64,000 nucleotides of DNA from Vanessa cardui. Lineage: Eukaryota; Arthropoda; Insecta; Lepidoptera; Nymphalidae. Under the pieces are notes generated by a model, which worked only from the letters and a program-made list of their open reading frames with translations, was not told the origin of the DNA and did not search any database. Where the stretch lies: the NCBI RefSeq assembly GCF_905220365.1, contig NC_061136.1:1297514-1361513 (forward strand), read 5' to 3'. Both the position numbers and the translations under genes were made by a program. Below, piece after piece: positions 1 to 11,433 of this stretch. Positions within the stretch are counted from its first letter, which is position 1; each line of letters begins with the position of its first letter.

Positions 1-584
1 ATTCTTTATTCCAATAGTCACTTATACACAAGTGTATGTTAAACTAGTTGCTAACTCGCTGTTAAGAGCAGGTCGTCAGCTTTTAGTTATAAAAAGTCTA
101 TGTCCTAACTACGGTCCAGCATGCTTTATACGAATTTTCACCAAATATATTTATTTATGGATCATATATATCAGAAAAATCAGAATATAAAAGGTTTCCG
201 ATACAAACACTGTAATTTTAAACAAACACAACGAAAATAAAATCATGGAGGTTCGTATAGTATTGAATACTATTTTAAATACGGATAAAAAGGTTTTATG
301 GAAAAAGTCGAGGTAAAAAAATATAGTCTGTAAATCGCTTACGGCCTCCTCTCCTGTTGAAGAGAAGAATCCACATTTCTAACCGGTGACATCTGTAAAG
401 ATGATTCTGATTCCATTCGACGCTAACATAACGATTCAAAAGTGCTTTTATGAGTCCACTTAGTAAAAATATATTGATTGAATTTGGTTTTGATGCATGT
501 GGCACACTTTCATTTGATATATTCGACAGATTATGTTAAAAAATATATGAAATAATTAGATGATCACAAATGCTTATATTATTT
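1..584. other. gene-free AT-rich sequence
   Basis: No gene is supported here. Around 355-470 there is a decayed stretch resembling the repeat whose better copies lie at 4934, 22402 and 45804 (motifs AATCCACATTTC, CCGGTG and ACGATTCAAAAGTGCTT in the same order). The rest shows no structure I can name. Confidence 0.5.
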
Positions 585-822
585 GTTGTTTTTTTTGCGG
601 ACGAGCATATGGGCCACCTGATGGTAAGTGGTCACCATCACCCATAGGCAATGACGCTGTAAGAAATATTGACTATTCCTTACATCATCTGCACCACCAA
701 CCTTGGGAACTAAGATGTTATGTCGTTTGTGCCTGTAGTTATACTGGCTCACTCACCCTTCAAGCCGGAACACAACAATACTGCGTACTGTTGTTTAGCG
801 GTAGAAAGCTCTACTACCAATA
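585..822 (+). repeat. short retroposon, family R2 (CACC...CCATAGGCAATGACGC type)
   Basis: This copy carries the family's ordered landmarks: GGCCACCTGATGGTAAGTGG, CCCATAGGCAATGACGCTG, CTTGGGAACTAAGATG, CTGGCTCACTCACCCTTCAA and a GTTGTTT..CGGTAGAA end. The same string recurs at 1933, 3757, 10665, 22915 and 30689 in either orientation. I recognise it as a widespread lepidopteran interspersed repeat. It encodes nothing, and the open frame across it is incidental. Confidence 0.8.
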
Positions 823-1932
823 AAATGTTGTATGTTTAATCAATTGTGTAATAATAATAATCACAATTAATTATTTGTAAATTGTATTGATAACTTTGAT
901 ATTCAATAAGACGGTACTTTGAATTTTCTGTTAATTATTGTGAATCACGTGATTCCAAATCACGGAAGTGATGGAAGCTTCTTATAGAAGACTTTTTCCT
1001 GGACCAGCAAGGTGGACATGTAAGTTATGATATTATTTTATGATAAAGTATAATTGTTATTGCATATAAAATTATTTAAAATATATGAATTGTTTTTTTT
1101 ACAATTGCCAAGATTAAAGTTAGTATTAAGTTAATTATTATTAATATAAATATAAATTAATACAATATTACGATTACTGCTACTGTTATATTGGTGAAAT
1201 AAATATTAATTATGCTTCATATAATCTTTTATTTTCTTATGAACGACCCGCCGCGGCTTAAAAAAACGGCATCAAAATCAGTTACGTAATTTCAAAGATC
1301 TTAGCATACATAAAGACAAACAGTGGTAAGCGACTTTGTTTTATACTATATAATCATAATGATAACCTTAAAATATTATAAATTAATAATGAAATAGAAG
1401 TTATTTTTCAAAAATCCTTACGTAATTTATTAAGTCACCATAAATAAACTTAACACAATATGCAAGAAATAAGTTATAAACACAAATTAAGTTTCTGAAT
1501 ACGCTGCATGGTATGTGTGTGCTTACATAGTCCATACCCGCAATCTTCAAATAAGATTCGTATGCTCTAACATCGGAAACATCTCATTACTCTTCGAAAT
1601 ATAATAAAAGATATAATTTACTTGTATTGATAAAATGATATTTTCTTTTTTGAACACAAAGAAAAAAACAAAACTGACTTATACGGTTTTTACCCAAACA
1701 TTCGAGGTTCGTAATTCTTTGATGAGATTACAATTATGAACGCTTTTACGAGATCACAGAGAACGTTCGAAGACCTTTCAGGGAACGTTTGTTTACTAAA
1801 GGTTACATCAAAACTAGCTTTACTAAACCCATTACTTGCTCGAAACTACAGTGTTATTATTTAAAAATGAAAAATTGACAATCGACTTACCTTATGCCAT
1901 TTTGGTACATACATCCTATAAATTAATTTTAC
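823..1932. other. gene-free AT-rich sequence with one repeat fragment
   Basis: Very AT-rich with no credible coding signal. About 1243-1350 holds a fragment of family R5: a CGACCCGCC start, GGCATCAAAATCAGTTACGT in the middle and AGCGACTTTGTTTTATACTA at the end. Its fuller relatives lie at 5917 and, reversed, at 25278. Confidence 0.5.
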
Positions 1933-2216
1933 TTGGTGGCAGAGGTTTGTGCAAGCCCGTCTAGGTAGGTACCATCCACTAAGAAGTTCTACAGCCAAAC
2001 AACAATTGTATTATTGTGTTCCAGTTTGAAGGGTGAGTGAGCCAGTGTAACTCCAGGCATATGGGACATAACATTTTAGTTCCAAAGGTTGGTGGCGCAT
2101 TTACGATGTAAGGAATAGTTAATATTTCTTACTGCGTCATTGTCTATGGGTGATGGTGACCACTTACCGTCAGGTTGCTCATATGCTCGCCCGCCAACCT
2201 ATTCCATAAAAAAAAT
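1933..2216 (-). repeat. short retroposon, family R2, near full length
   Basis: Reverse-strand copy. Reading the plus strand it runs from the 3' part (CAAGCCCGTCTAGGTAGGTA) through GAAGGGTGAGTGAGCCAGTG to the head (GACCACTTACCGTCAGG) and then an A-run. Together with the next entry it forms two same-orientation copies almost end to end. Confidence 0.8.
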
Positions 2217-2227
2217 TAATTGGAGCT

Positions 2228-2352
2228 ACCACCAGGACATAACATTTTAGTTCCAAAGGTTAGTGGCGCATTGGCGATGAAAGGAATCGTTAATGTCAAC
2301 AGTGCCATTGTCAATGGGCCATAGGTGGCTCATATGCTCGTCTGTCAACCAA
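2228..2352 (-). repeat. short retroposon, family R2, internally deleted second copy
   Basis: Repeats ACATAACATTTTAGTTCCAA and the head landmarks TCATATGCTCG of the copy that ends 12 bases earlier, but lacks the 3' part and some middle sequence. It looks like a partial tandem duplication or an independent truncated insertion. Confidence 0.65.
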
Positions 2353-2611
2353 CAGCATTATTAGAGTGAATGTTGCATATAACAAGCTGCCATTTCACGT
2401 TCGTGTTTGCGGTGCGTTTCGAGTTTCCTCTTAAACGGTACTTCTAATGGCTTCAGCCACATCAGAGATTCTCGGAAATACCAGCAACGTGCTCAGGAGA
2501 TATTGGAAGCGCATGACTCAATGTCTACCAACCAAACTCAAAATGTACCCGATAGCTTGCTAGTTAGTATGCTAAATTAAATATTAATGACATACATACA
2601 TATAGGTAGTA

Positions 2612-2735
2612 TAGAACAAAGTCGCTTCACAACATATTTGCCGCTTAGACCTTTTTAACTACGCAACGGATTTTAATGCGGTTTTAATTAATACACAAAG
2701 TTATTCAATAGAAAAGTTTAAATAAACAACACATT
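2612..2735 (-). repeat. interspersed repeat, family R5 fragment
   Basis: Contains GAACAAAGTCGCTTC, CGCTTAGACCTTTTTAACTA and CGCAACGGATTTTAATGCGG, which match the reverse of the copy at 5917. It lacks the far end with the CGACCCGCC motif. Confidence 0.6.
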
Positions 2736-3169
2736 TATGTTATAGTAAAGAAAAACAGAAAAATTTCAACTACGCCAGGCGGAAATAACATTTTTTTCTA
2801 TTTTGGTTCTTGAATGTAAAAGTTGTATAAATAACATCACAGTAACCGTGTAAAGCCGGGTCGGGTAGCTTGTAATATATAAATGGTATGCATGCAAAAA
2901 TATACAAACATATTTATTCTCATCACGAGTGTGTAAAAAAAGCTACGAATATAACAAATTAAAGAATAATAAATACATATTTATAGTTACATATTTAGGT
3001 TTTGCTTTTAAAATATATATCAATAGTTATTTACAAAGTACTCGTTTTCGCCCGCGGTTTCACTTAAAGGGATGAAGCAAGTGTTAAGATACTTACCGAT
3101 AGTCTTTTCTGTACGCTCAACAAAAGCAAAATTTCATAGTAATCGGTTGACCAGTTACGTAGTAGTTTC

Positions 3170-3237
3170 ACTTAATAAAATGACAATTCAAAAGTGCTCA
3201 TAAAAGCCTACTTGAATAAAGTTTATTTTGATTTTGA
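3170..3237 (+). repeat. 3' end fragment of family R3
   Basis: Only the last 65 or so bases of the family are present: AATGACAATTCAAAAGTGCT, AAAAGCCTACTTGAATAAAG and the terminal TTTATTTTGATTTTGA. Heavy 5' truncation is typical of retrotransposed repeats. Confidence 0.6.
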
Positions 3238-3548
3238 AGTATAACGTCGCAACGAACAATAATGAACAAAACTAGTGATCTTCGTCGAAACTACGCGTTC
3301 ATTCAACATATTTTTACAACATATGACAGGTATTGTTTGGATTTAATTTCATTGTAAGCTGACGACGTCTGTTCGCTCGTAATATATTTGTTTTTTTTTA
3401 AACATATACAGCCATACTGCCACTCTCTAGCTGGCCAGTGCCTTTTGTCTGCTCTCTGAAATAAATTCTTTGTTAAATCGTAACAATTTAGTAAATTGCA
3501 ATCAAGAATCCTCTTTATTTTCCTGCACATTAAGGGCTCATACAGCTA

Positions 3549-3713
3549 CAATAACAACAACAACAGTCTGTAAATTTTCCACAGTTGGGCTAAGGCCTCC
3601 TGTCCGTTTGAGGAGAAGGTTTAGAACATATTCCAATGCGGTTTGGTGAAATAGAAATGTGGCACAATTTCTATGAAATAAGACACATGTAGGTTTCCTC
3701 AGGATGTTTTCGT
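3549..3713 (-). repeat. tRNA-derived SINE (family S1), truncated
   Basis: The tail end (ACAACAACAACAGTCTGTAA) and body (GGCTAAGGCCTCCTGTC, ACATATTCCAATGCGG, GGTTTCCTCAGGATGTTTT) of family S1 are present in reverse orientation. The tRNA-like head with A and B boxes is missing. It sits 44 bp from an R2 copy. Confidence 0.75.
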
Positions 3714-3756
3714 ACAGCTACAGCTCTTCAATGTGAGACCATAGCCCATTTTCCAT

Positions 3757-3936
3757 GTGCGCCACCAACCTTGGGAACCGAGTTCCTATGTCCCTTGTGC
3801 CTGTAATTACACTGGCTCACTCACCCTTCAAACCGGAGCACAACAATGCTGCGTACTGTTGTTTAGCTGTAGTGTATCTAATGAGTGGGTGGTACCTACC
3901 CAGGCGGGTTTGCACAAAACTCTACCACCACGGAAA
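3757..3936 (+). repeat. short retroposon, family R2, 3' two thirds
   Basis: Begins within the family at GCGCCACCAACCTTGGGAAC and runs to the CAGGCGGGTTTGCACAAAAC and CTACCACCACGG end. The two overlapping open frames that cross it are repeat sequence, not genes. Confidence 0.75.
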
Positions 3937-4804
3937 AATTAACTTTCGTATTTTTTGTACTAGTATTCAATTAAGGTTTATTTGCTTCATGACCTTTCTC
4001 AGTTTATATCCAGACAAGGTCTCGTGCAATAAGATATTTATTGTGTTTATACATAATTCTCTATTGGCTGCGGTATTAGTTATATAAGCATCCCCGGGGA
4101 CTTCCGTAATATCGAATTGCTTTTCAATTCCGTCCTTGATATACATTTATTTGTGTACTATATATATCTTATTAACTCTATTTCCATTATTACTTTTTTA
4201 ATAGACATAAGTGAAAGAAACTTGAAACGTATGTATAATATATTACAGTAGATAAATACTAATAAATTTATTATGGATATTTCTAATGTGATATCGTAAA
4301 AAACACCCAAATAAACACCTCTTTTTTGCGCTTACATTGCTATTCCTGGCAGAACGAGATATATCAAAATAATGTACTACAGTACTGTACGATTTAAAAA
4401 AATGGTATATGTCTATACCTTAGGGATAACACACAATAACCATTTTTATCCTTTTTTACGCGTAATAATGGCTTATTTATGAAGCGATTTGAACTAGTTG
4501 TTATGTATAATTAATATTAAATGTTATATATGTTATATTTTAATTAATTAGTACATAAGAATATATTCTGAGTTTAAATAGAATACAGATTCTGAATCAG
4601 TAATCGCTTTATATTCGTTTGAAAACCATAACAGTTAATGAGTGCTTAAAATAGTCTGAATTAAGAATATTTTATTTATATACCAGCTGAAACCCATGCG
4701 AAATTTATAATCAATATCAGACCTAATTACTTTGGTATTGTATAAGAATATATAACATTAAATTCTAAAAAATAATATAGATACAAATACGAATTAAAAA
4801 TAGT

Positions 4805-4945
4805 CACTTTAAAAAATCTTGACCGCGTGGCATGCTGTTAAGAGTGATGCGAGCAGCATTTCCCCGTTGAATCGCAATTCAAATTCTCGGAGCAAAAAAC
4901 GAGTGGAGGCAAAAAGGCAAGGTGTTATACTTTGAACTACTTAGT
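4805..4945. repeat. interspersed repeat fragment, family R6
   Basis: Shares TCTTGACCGCGTGG, GCAGCATTTCCCCGTTGAAT and CGCAATTC with 16640-16712 and 24278-24412. All three are fragments of one dispersed family. I cannot assign its class or a full-length boundary from three partial copies. Confidence 0.6.
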
Positions 4946-5066
4946 TTCTTGCCGGTTCTACTCGGTAGAATCTACTTTCCGAACCGGTGGTAGCTTCATT
5001 TAATTGTTAAATGACGATTCAAAGGTGCTTGTAAAAGCCTACTTGAATAAAGTTGATTTTGGTTGT
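4946..5066 (+). repeat. short retroposon 3' region, family R3
   Basis: Landmarks in order are TTTCTTGCCGGTTCTACTCG, AATCTACTTTCCGAACCGGT, AAATGACGATTCAAAGGTGC and AAAAGCCTACTTGAATAAAG. It ends in a GATTTTGG-type tail and adjoins the R6 fragment directly. Confidence 0.75.
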
Positions 5067-5404
5067 GAATTTTGAATGAAGCTTATAGCACCACTTTTTT
5101 TAATATAATCACTAATTTTATTATAATCACTATTTGTATCAGAACCCAGAAATCCTTGTGGTTTGTAGAATCATAATTGATAGCAGTTTCAAACGCAGCA
5201 AGCGTCACTGAATTTTCAGATGTTAATACATATCATACTTATCGGTGAAGAAAAACTCAATAAAAACCTACATCTGTAGGATAAAAAACCAACCAACAAG
5301 AATTGGAGCAGTAGTCTACTCTATACCTTATCCTCAAAAGGTGGCCTTCAACATTGGAGAAACATATATAGGCTGTTACTTTTCTATTATTGATATAAAA
5401 TTAA

Positions 5405-5620
5405 TCCTTTTCAAACGACTTCAAAAAGGAGGAGGTTATCAATTCGTCTGTATTTTTTTTTTTTTTTTTTTATGTTTGTTACTTCATAACTTTTTACTGG
5501 GTGGACCGATTTTGATATATTTTTTTTTGTTTGAAAGGTAGTGCTTCCCGTGGGGTCCCATTTTTTTTTTATTTTTTTCCGATGATGGTATCCGTATGAA
5601 AACGACATAAGTCTTAAATT
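5405..5620 (+). repeat. interspersed repeat, family R7 arm
   Basis: Contains CAAACGACTTCAAAAAGGAG, GGTTATCAATTCGTCTGTAT, a long T run and GTTTGAAAGGTAGTGCTTCC. The same order recurs at 16045-16235. There it continues into a sequence shared with the fold-back element at 6527, so this family and that element are related. Confidence 0.65.
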
Positions 5621-5916
5621 TGTATTATGTATATGCGCGACAAATAGGTGAATAACTCAAAATCACGTTAACCAATTTTGATGATTCTTTTTTATTATAA
5701 AGGATATACTTTAAGGGTAGTTTGGTGAAAGTTTGGTAAGGTTCTGAGCACAGGATCCATGACAAATTAAGGGAACGGGAGGGAACGGAACAATTCTGAG
5801 GAGCACGTTAGCAATACTCGGTCGAATCTTTTATTTATGGGTTACTTGGATATTAGAATCACCTTCCGGAACGTGGATATGTTCATGTAATTGTTATAAT
5901 CGAATATCATAATCAA

Positions 5917-6160
5917 CTAGCGACCCGCCCTGACTTCTCACGGGTGCAATACTGATACTAAATATACTAAAGAATTTGTTTATTTACGACATCACATTGC
6001 AAACTTCTAAAATTGTCAGTGTTTCTTTACTATATTGTTCATTTATTATATACACAAACCTTCCCCTTGAATTACACTATCTATTAAAAAAAACCGCATC
6101 AAAATCCGTTGCGTAGTTTTAAAGATATAGGGACAGAGAAAGCGACTTATTTTTATACTA
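5917..6160 (+). repeat. interspersed repeat, family R5, best copy
   Basis: Runs from CTAGCGACCCGCCC through GGGTGCAATACTGATACTAA and CGCATCAAAATCCGTTGCGT to a GCGACTT..ATACTATGTA end. This is the most complete copy here and orients the fragments at 1243, 2612 and 25278. Terminal inverted repeats are not evident. A decayed Helitron or non-autonomous retroposon are both possible. Confidence 0.65.
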
Positions 6161-7027
6161 TGTATTGACGGAACTCCTAAACGGCTTACAGTTAGGGTGC
6201 GATTTGGGGCAGAATTTCTTTCTGTCTTTAATCAAATTTTGTGTATATGATGTGATGTCATATGATGTACGACATAGCATACGAATAGCTCTTTTGCAAA
6301 GTTTTTTTACTAAGGTCGATTACAGCTCATTCGAGGGTGGTACCTTGTAGTTTATGCCGCATGACGTATTAAAGCCGCATTTTCGCACAAGTCTATTTTT
6401 GCTTTATTCGAAAGTTTCTTTTGAAATTGTCCCTGAAGTAGTTTCTGATTCATATAAACGGCACGCTTAATCTATCCATATTAATAAAATAATATTAGTC
6501 TACATCAGCTTCACTTAAAATCAAAAAATAAATAAAATTTTAACAAAAAGAAAAACCGACTTCAAACAAAACAGTATTTTAAAACAAATTAAAATGCACT
6601 AAAAAGTAATAAAAATAATTGCATATTTAACATATTTTTGAGAGTCCTCCTAGGTAAAATTAAATGAAAAATATTAGACTACTTAAAAGTCGATTTACGA
6701 TTATATAATGTAGATATAATTATTGCTATATTTGGAGTCGGTGTCAGTCAACCCTATACTATACCTATCAAAAAACAATACGAGAATACTTTAAGAAATG
6801 TTTCTTACAAATTACCTTTTATACGATATTATACTGGGTCAATCAAGAGGCGCGTATCGCTTCTTTCTTTTGATTGTTGAAGCGTGTGCCTGTGGCTGAC
6901 ACCGGCTCCAAATATAACAATAACTATAACTACGTTATATAATCGTAAATCGACTTTTAAGTAGTCTAATATTTTTCATTTAATTTTACCTAGGAGGACT
7001 CTCAAAAATATGTTAAATATGCAATTA

Positions 7028-7858
7028 TTTTTTATTTATTTTATTTATTTATTTATTGGATCGCCAACAAAGTATACACAAATACAGCCATTTAAATTAA
7101 TACAATTAAGATGCTATGTGCTACCTCAGTTACAGGCAACCACTTCATGCTGAAATAGTAACAGAGTGCATGTAATCACAAGTTAACATTTTGGTTTAAA
7201 TACATTTTAGTTTAAATAAAGTGCATAGAGAACCAACAACTATAAACTAAAATCTAAGCTTAATTAATTAATTATACATTTTTTAATTGTTTTTTTGAAT
7301 TCAAGAGGCCTTCCCGAGAATATATCAATATTAGTATTTTTAAAAAGAGAGTTAAACTTTAATGTCATTCTATTCAAAGGTGAATAATGAGCGAGATTAC
7401 TTTTGCATTTTTTTGTATTGAATGGAGTATACACGAGCCTTCTTGGGAGTTTTACTGGTGCATTAAAGTATAGTTTTGAAAGTAATTGCGGGCTGTCTAT
7501 ATCTTTATTTACCATTTTGAACAGAAATGTATGGTCAAGTATTTCTCTTCTGTTTTGTAGAGAATCAAGGTTAAAGTATTTTAATCGGTCAATGTAATGA
7601 GGGTGTGTTTTAGTTATGTTACAGCTGTAAGACAGGTGCCACAAAAATCTCTTTTGAACCCGTTCTATTTTTTTTATGTATACTTCATAATGTGGATTCC
7701 AAACATTGCTACAATATTCTAGCGTACTGCGTACTAAAGTGTTATAAAGATTAATTTTACTGGACACTTTTTTAAAGTCCCTACCATTACGTAATATGAA
7801 TCCTAGTGTTTTAAAGCTTTTATTTATTATGTGATCAATATGCAGATGAAAGCGGAGC
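7028..7858 (-). mobile_element. 5'-truncated Jockey-like LINE fragment inserted in the fold-back element
   Basis: In minus-strand order it has the distal part of a reverse transcriptase reading frame (7857 to 7264), about 200 bp of 3' untranslated sequence and an (AAATA)-type tail seen on the plus strand as repeated TATTTATT at 7028-7060. The flanks look like a duplicated TTATTTTT on both sides, as expected for target-primed reverse transcription into the arm of the host element. Confidence 0.8.
7264..7857 (-). pseudogene. C-terminal part of a non-LTR retrotransposon reverse transcriptase
   Basis: The open frame covers 167 residues from its first Met. It continues about 30 residues upstream in the same frame as far as the truncation point near 7857, with FKTLGFILRN and then the linker to VSSKINLYNTLV. 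The phrase LYNTLVRSTLEYCSNVWNPH is the hallmark of the region after the palm in Jockey-clade LINE polymerases, and PHYEVYIKKIERVQKRFL is its usual continuation. The catalytic palm (YADD) and the endonuclease are absent because of 5' truncation, so this is a dead fragment. The reading frame is nevertheless unbroken, which suggests a fairly young insertion. It sits wholly inside the fold-back element. Confidence 0.8.
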
Positions 7859-8811
7859 TTTATTTTTATTACTTTTTAGTGAATTTTAATTTGTTTTAAA
7901 ATACTGTTTTGTTTGAAGTCGGTTTTTCTTTTTGTTAAAATTTTATTTATTTTATGTCACTTCTACAGTATTAATATTTCAGAAACACCTCTAAATACAT
8001 TTTGATACAGAAGCAATGTAAAGATTTAGAGTGTTTACAATCCAATTTATTCACATATTCATTTAATTAATTGCGCTCGAATTGAATTTAAATTGAACAT
8101 GACGATACTTAAAAACGCAATTGGAAAATAGAAGTTTGATTTATAAATTGGATGAAAAACTAATAGCTTGTAAAGCTATGAATATCTGAGGTTAACGTTT
8201 CATAGAGGCAGTCTTTCTATCTCTTTTGGTATCGTTATCAATATTTTAATAAGGTTTTAAATGAACGAACGTTAAGTATAACTTCATCAGATATTGAACC
8301 AATGGAAAATAGTTCGAAATGCAAATTTTAAACGAAAATATATATATATATTTTTAAATGTCTGATTTGATATAATATTTCAATGATTACATTTCAATTG
8401 GATTTAGAACGAGATTTTAACTTCATTTAAATTTCAATCACAATTTTATTTGAATTTAAATATATTTCTTTATCTGATGAAAAGTCCTATTGTCGTATAC
8501 ATTTGACTTCAAAGTACTCTAGACACATTGAAACGCTTGTTATGTTACGTCTTGTACAGCGAATATGCTAGTACAGTATACTCATAAGTCACACAAACAC
8601 ACACAAACATTCATACCCGAGTATCTTATTATCCTGAAGTTTCGAGCGATATTTCAGAGTTACAAATGTAATACAAAAATAAAGTTACATAATTCAGACT
8701 TCATAATACTCATACAGATTTTATCTCTGCATAAAACAAAGTCGATTTTCGTCATTTGTACGCTTACATCTTTAAATCACGTAATTAATTTTAATGAGGT
8801 TTAAGTTAAGT

Positions 8812-9035
8812 CGAGTGGTGTATACACCAGTTTTCATGGGTACGCCACTCTGAGGTCCCGGGTTCGATTCCCGGCCGAGTCGATGTAGAAGGTTTATTAG
8901 TTTTCTATGTCGTCTTGGGTCTGGGTGTTTGTGGTACCTTCGTTACTTCTGATTTTCCATAACACAAGTGCTTTAGCTACTTACATTGGGATCAGAGTAA
9001 TAAATGTGATGTTGTCCAATATTTATAAATAAAAA
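8812..9035 (+). repeat. tRNA-like SINE, family S4
   Basis: The head contains a Pol III B-box-like GGGTTCGATTCCCGG and a GTCGAGTGG start. The body then runs TTTTCTATGTCGTCTTGGGT, TTCTGATTTTCCATAACACA and CATTGGGATCAGAGTAAT, followed by an AT-rich tail. The tRNA-like part cannot fold as a full cloverleaf by eye, so I do not call it a tRNA gene. The 3' part recurs at 24812. Confidence 0.75.
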
Positions 9036-9593
9036 AAGATAAGAAAATTCGAGAATTCGATAAAAGTAACAAGAATTGTTCTTCTTCTTCTTACGGGAGA
9101 GTAGCTAGTTATGAATTATGAACGAAAAAATTTACACATATGGAAAATATCACCAACAATTTAGTACTTATATATCAAACGAATTCATGACCTTTGATAT
9201 TTCAGTTGCTTCGACGCAATAGAGGCTTCAGTTACTCAGATAAAAGGTGATATTTTACTTACATTTAAATTCAACATCAGAAATCCATCCTACATTGAGT
9301 ATTCAATATAATTCTTTCAAGCAACGCGATCCTCTTTACTTCAATCGAGTTAAGTTGGAAATTCTATCTAGTTTCCTCCGACACCTGATCCGTGCAGCAC
9401 TTAATCTACTTACCGGATCACTTTAACGAAACCTCGTATTTTAAGATGACACAGTTTCTGAGCTTCTCAGCAGTCTTTTACTATCTTGCTTCTGTCTCCG
9501 TAAGTATTCAACGAGTTTCTTTAAAAATTATCGTGATTTTTAGAATAGTACCTAACTGATCTGTGTTATTAAAGCTGTTTTAATCTATTATAA

Positions 9594-9904
9594 CAACAAC
9601 AACAACAACAACAACAGCCTGTAAATTCCCACTGCTGGGCTAAAAGCCTCCTCTCCATTTGAGAAGAGGGTTTGGAACATATTCCACCACGCTGTTCCAA
9701 TGCGGGTTGGTGGAATACACATGTGGCGGAATTTCTATGAAATTTGTCACACGCAGGTTTCCTCACGATGTTTTCCTTCTCCGCTGAGCACAAAATGAAT
9801 TATAAAGACAAATTATGCACATGAATCAGCGGTGCTTTCCTGGATTTCAACCCGCAATCATCGGTTAAGATGCACGCGTTCTAACCACTGGGCCATCTCG
9901 ACTC
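9594..9904 (-). repeat. tRNA-derived SINE (family S1), full length with target duplication
   Basis: This is the reference copy here. On the minus strand it starts GAGTCGAGATGGCCCAGTGG (A-box type TGGCCCAGTGG), carries a degenerate B box near the Ala/Asn-like head, and ends in (GTT)n. An 11-bp direct repeat, ATCTATTATAA, flanks it at 9583-9593 and 9905-9915. That fixes both ends and shows target-primed insertion. Confidence 0.9.
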
Positions 9905-10140
9905 ATCTATTATAAACCTAGGACAAATCAATTACACAAAAATTGTGTATGTGTGCGTGTATATGTAAGAGTTCTTTTGTTTAATATAAGTTTATATTTT
10001 CACTGCATTTTTGTTTTGTTCATTTTTGGCAAAAGTATAAGATAAAGATTCCTCAATATGTAATAATCTACACACACACTACACTGATGATAAAAGAGTT
10101 ATTTTTTTCTCCTAATAGATGCTTATATTTAAATTTTAGT

Positions 10141-10250
10141 ACGTCAGTAACGTGATTCGATCGCCTAGCGATGTAAAGAATCGCAGGTTCGATCCTGACC
10201 CATTAGGCTATTGTCATCCCCACTCATAAAATAAGTGATAAGCTTAAAAA
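10141..10250 (+). repeat. tRNA-like SINE, family S8
   Basis: Shares CGCCTAGCGATGTAAA, a B-box-like GGTTCGATCC and ATTGTCATCCC with the reverse-strand copy at 15521-15640. Only about 110 bp are recognisable. Confidence 0.55.
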
Positions 10251-10664
10251 ATAGGTTAAAGAAAAATTATTAATATGGGGCACTACTAATACTTTAAAAA
10301 AACACTATATTTAATTCATCTCACACATATGAAATGCTAAGGAAAATATTGTAAGGGTTCGTTATTATATCACGTAACTCGAGATTGTATACAAACCGAT
10401 ATATCTTCATAACACGAATTATCCCGCTCGGTTTGAGCGAGGGAAAACAAAAATATTGACAAAGCGTAAAAAAATAAACTCAAAGTCTTTCTAAGTTGTT
10501 TTCATTCATTCGCCAAAGGATTTCACGGATACATGAAGCTTTAGTAATTTACTTGACAAAGAACCTTCTCTTTACTTATTTAATGAAATAATATGTCATT
10601 AAATTTACTTAATATGACATAATCTACATATTTACAAAATATTTTTTTTCATGTAGGTATATTT

Positions 10665-10925
10665 GTAAGTAGACGGAAGGGTAATGAATCACCTGATGGT
10701 AAGTGGTCGCCACCTTCCATAGACATTGTAATGACGCTGTAAGAATTAATGACCATCCCTTACATCACACCAATGCACTACCAATATTTTTGCTTGTAGA
10801 CAATTGCTCCATAAAACCTTACAACCGGAACACAGCAACACTAAATATTGCTGTTTGTCGGTAGAATATCTTATAAGTGAATGGTACCTACCCAGAAGGG
10901 CTTACACAAAGCCCTACCGCCATAT
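10665..10925 (+). repeat. short retroposon, family R2
   Basis: Diverged copy: CACCTGATGGTAAGTGGTCG, CCATAGACATTGTAATGACG, CTTACATCACACCAATGC and GGTACCTACCCAGAAGGGCT are recognisable in order, with many substitutions, so it is an older insertion than that at 585. Confidence 0.7.
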
Positions 10926-11116
10926 AAAAATAATTGAACATATGTATTTCATTGTATTGTGTTTATGCATACTTCGTTACTACATTCTTTTTGTACGCAA
11001 AGAGCAAATATGCGCTGGAGGCTGTTTTGGTACGATGATAGTACTTAAATAAAATTGATTTGATTTGATTAAATCGTTTTCATCACCATCAAGTATTTCA
11101 ATCGGTTAGGTGCTAT

Positions 11117-11425
11117 CAATGATGTTGTAGTAAACAGATATGTTATTAACGCGCAAAAAGTGAAGACTAGAAAACGTCCTAATTGGGACGTTTTCCTTTA
11201 GTTGATTTACGTAGTAATACGTTATAATACATCATAATTACGTAGTAATACGTTTTACGTAATTAAAACATCTAGTTATCCCTTTTACTTATTGTTTTTA
11301 TCAAGCTATCCTTTTTACTTTTAACGAAATGTAAAAATAAACTAAAATAAACGGTCCCCGGCGCGGCACACTTTTTTCTGTTGTTTAGTATGGATATAAC
11401 ATATCTGTTTATTAGAATATCATTG
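11117..11425 (+). mobile_element. 309-bp MITE, family M1, copy A
   Basis: Ends are CAATGATGTTGTAGTAAACA on the left and TGTTTATTAGAATATCATTG on the right, imperfect inverted repeats of about 30 bp (shared core AAACAGATATGTTAT). A perfect 8-bp target duplication, GGTGCTAT, lies at 11109-11116 and 11426-11433. The interior has a small hairpin (AACGTCC..GGGACGTT) and a GC-rich GTCCCCGGCGCGGCACAC block. It encodes nothing. The 8-bp duplication points to the hAT superfamily. Confidence 0.9.
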
Positions 11426-11433
11426 GGTGCTAT

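Larger units (their letters stand above)
6527..7954. mobile_element. fold-back DNA element with long inverted arms, split by a LINE
   Basis: The left arm, about 6527-6750, starts AATAAAATTTTAACAAAAAG then AAAAACCGACTTCAAACA. The complementary right arm is in two pieces: about 6886-7030 (GACACCGGCTCCAAATATAA to ATATGCAATTATTTTT) and about 7859-7954 (TTATTTTTATTACTTTTTAG to TTTGTTAAAATTTTATTT). The interruption is the LINE fragment at 7028-7858. Removing it restores about 215-bp arms around a loop of roughly 140 bp. There is no coding capacity. A related right half lies at 16255-16455. This is a MITE or fold-back type element whose superfamily I cannot fix, because no clear target duplication is visible. 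Confidence 0.75.

Noticed and set aside
3755..4087. Protein-coding gene in overlapping open frames
   Set aside because: Both frames read through an R2 retroposon whose sequence is repeated non-coding elsewhere in the window.
8812..8882. A tRNA gene suggested by the B-box-like GGGTTCGATTCCC
   Set aside because: No complete cloverleaf or anticodon arm could be formed, and the sequence continues into a SINE body that recurs at 24812.
9840..9904. A tRNA gene on the minus strand in the S1 head
   Set aside because: A- and B-box words are present, but the same head recurs in at least five copies with a SINE body and target duplications.
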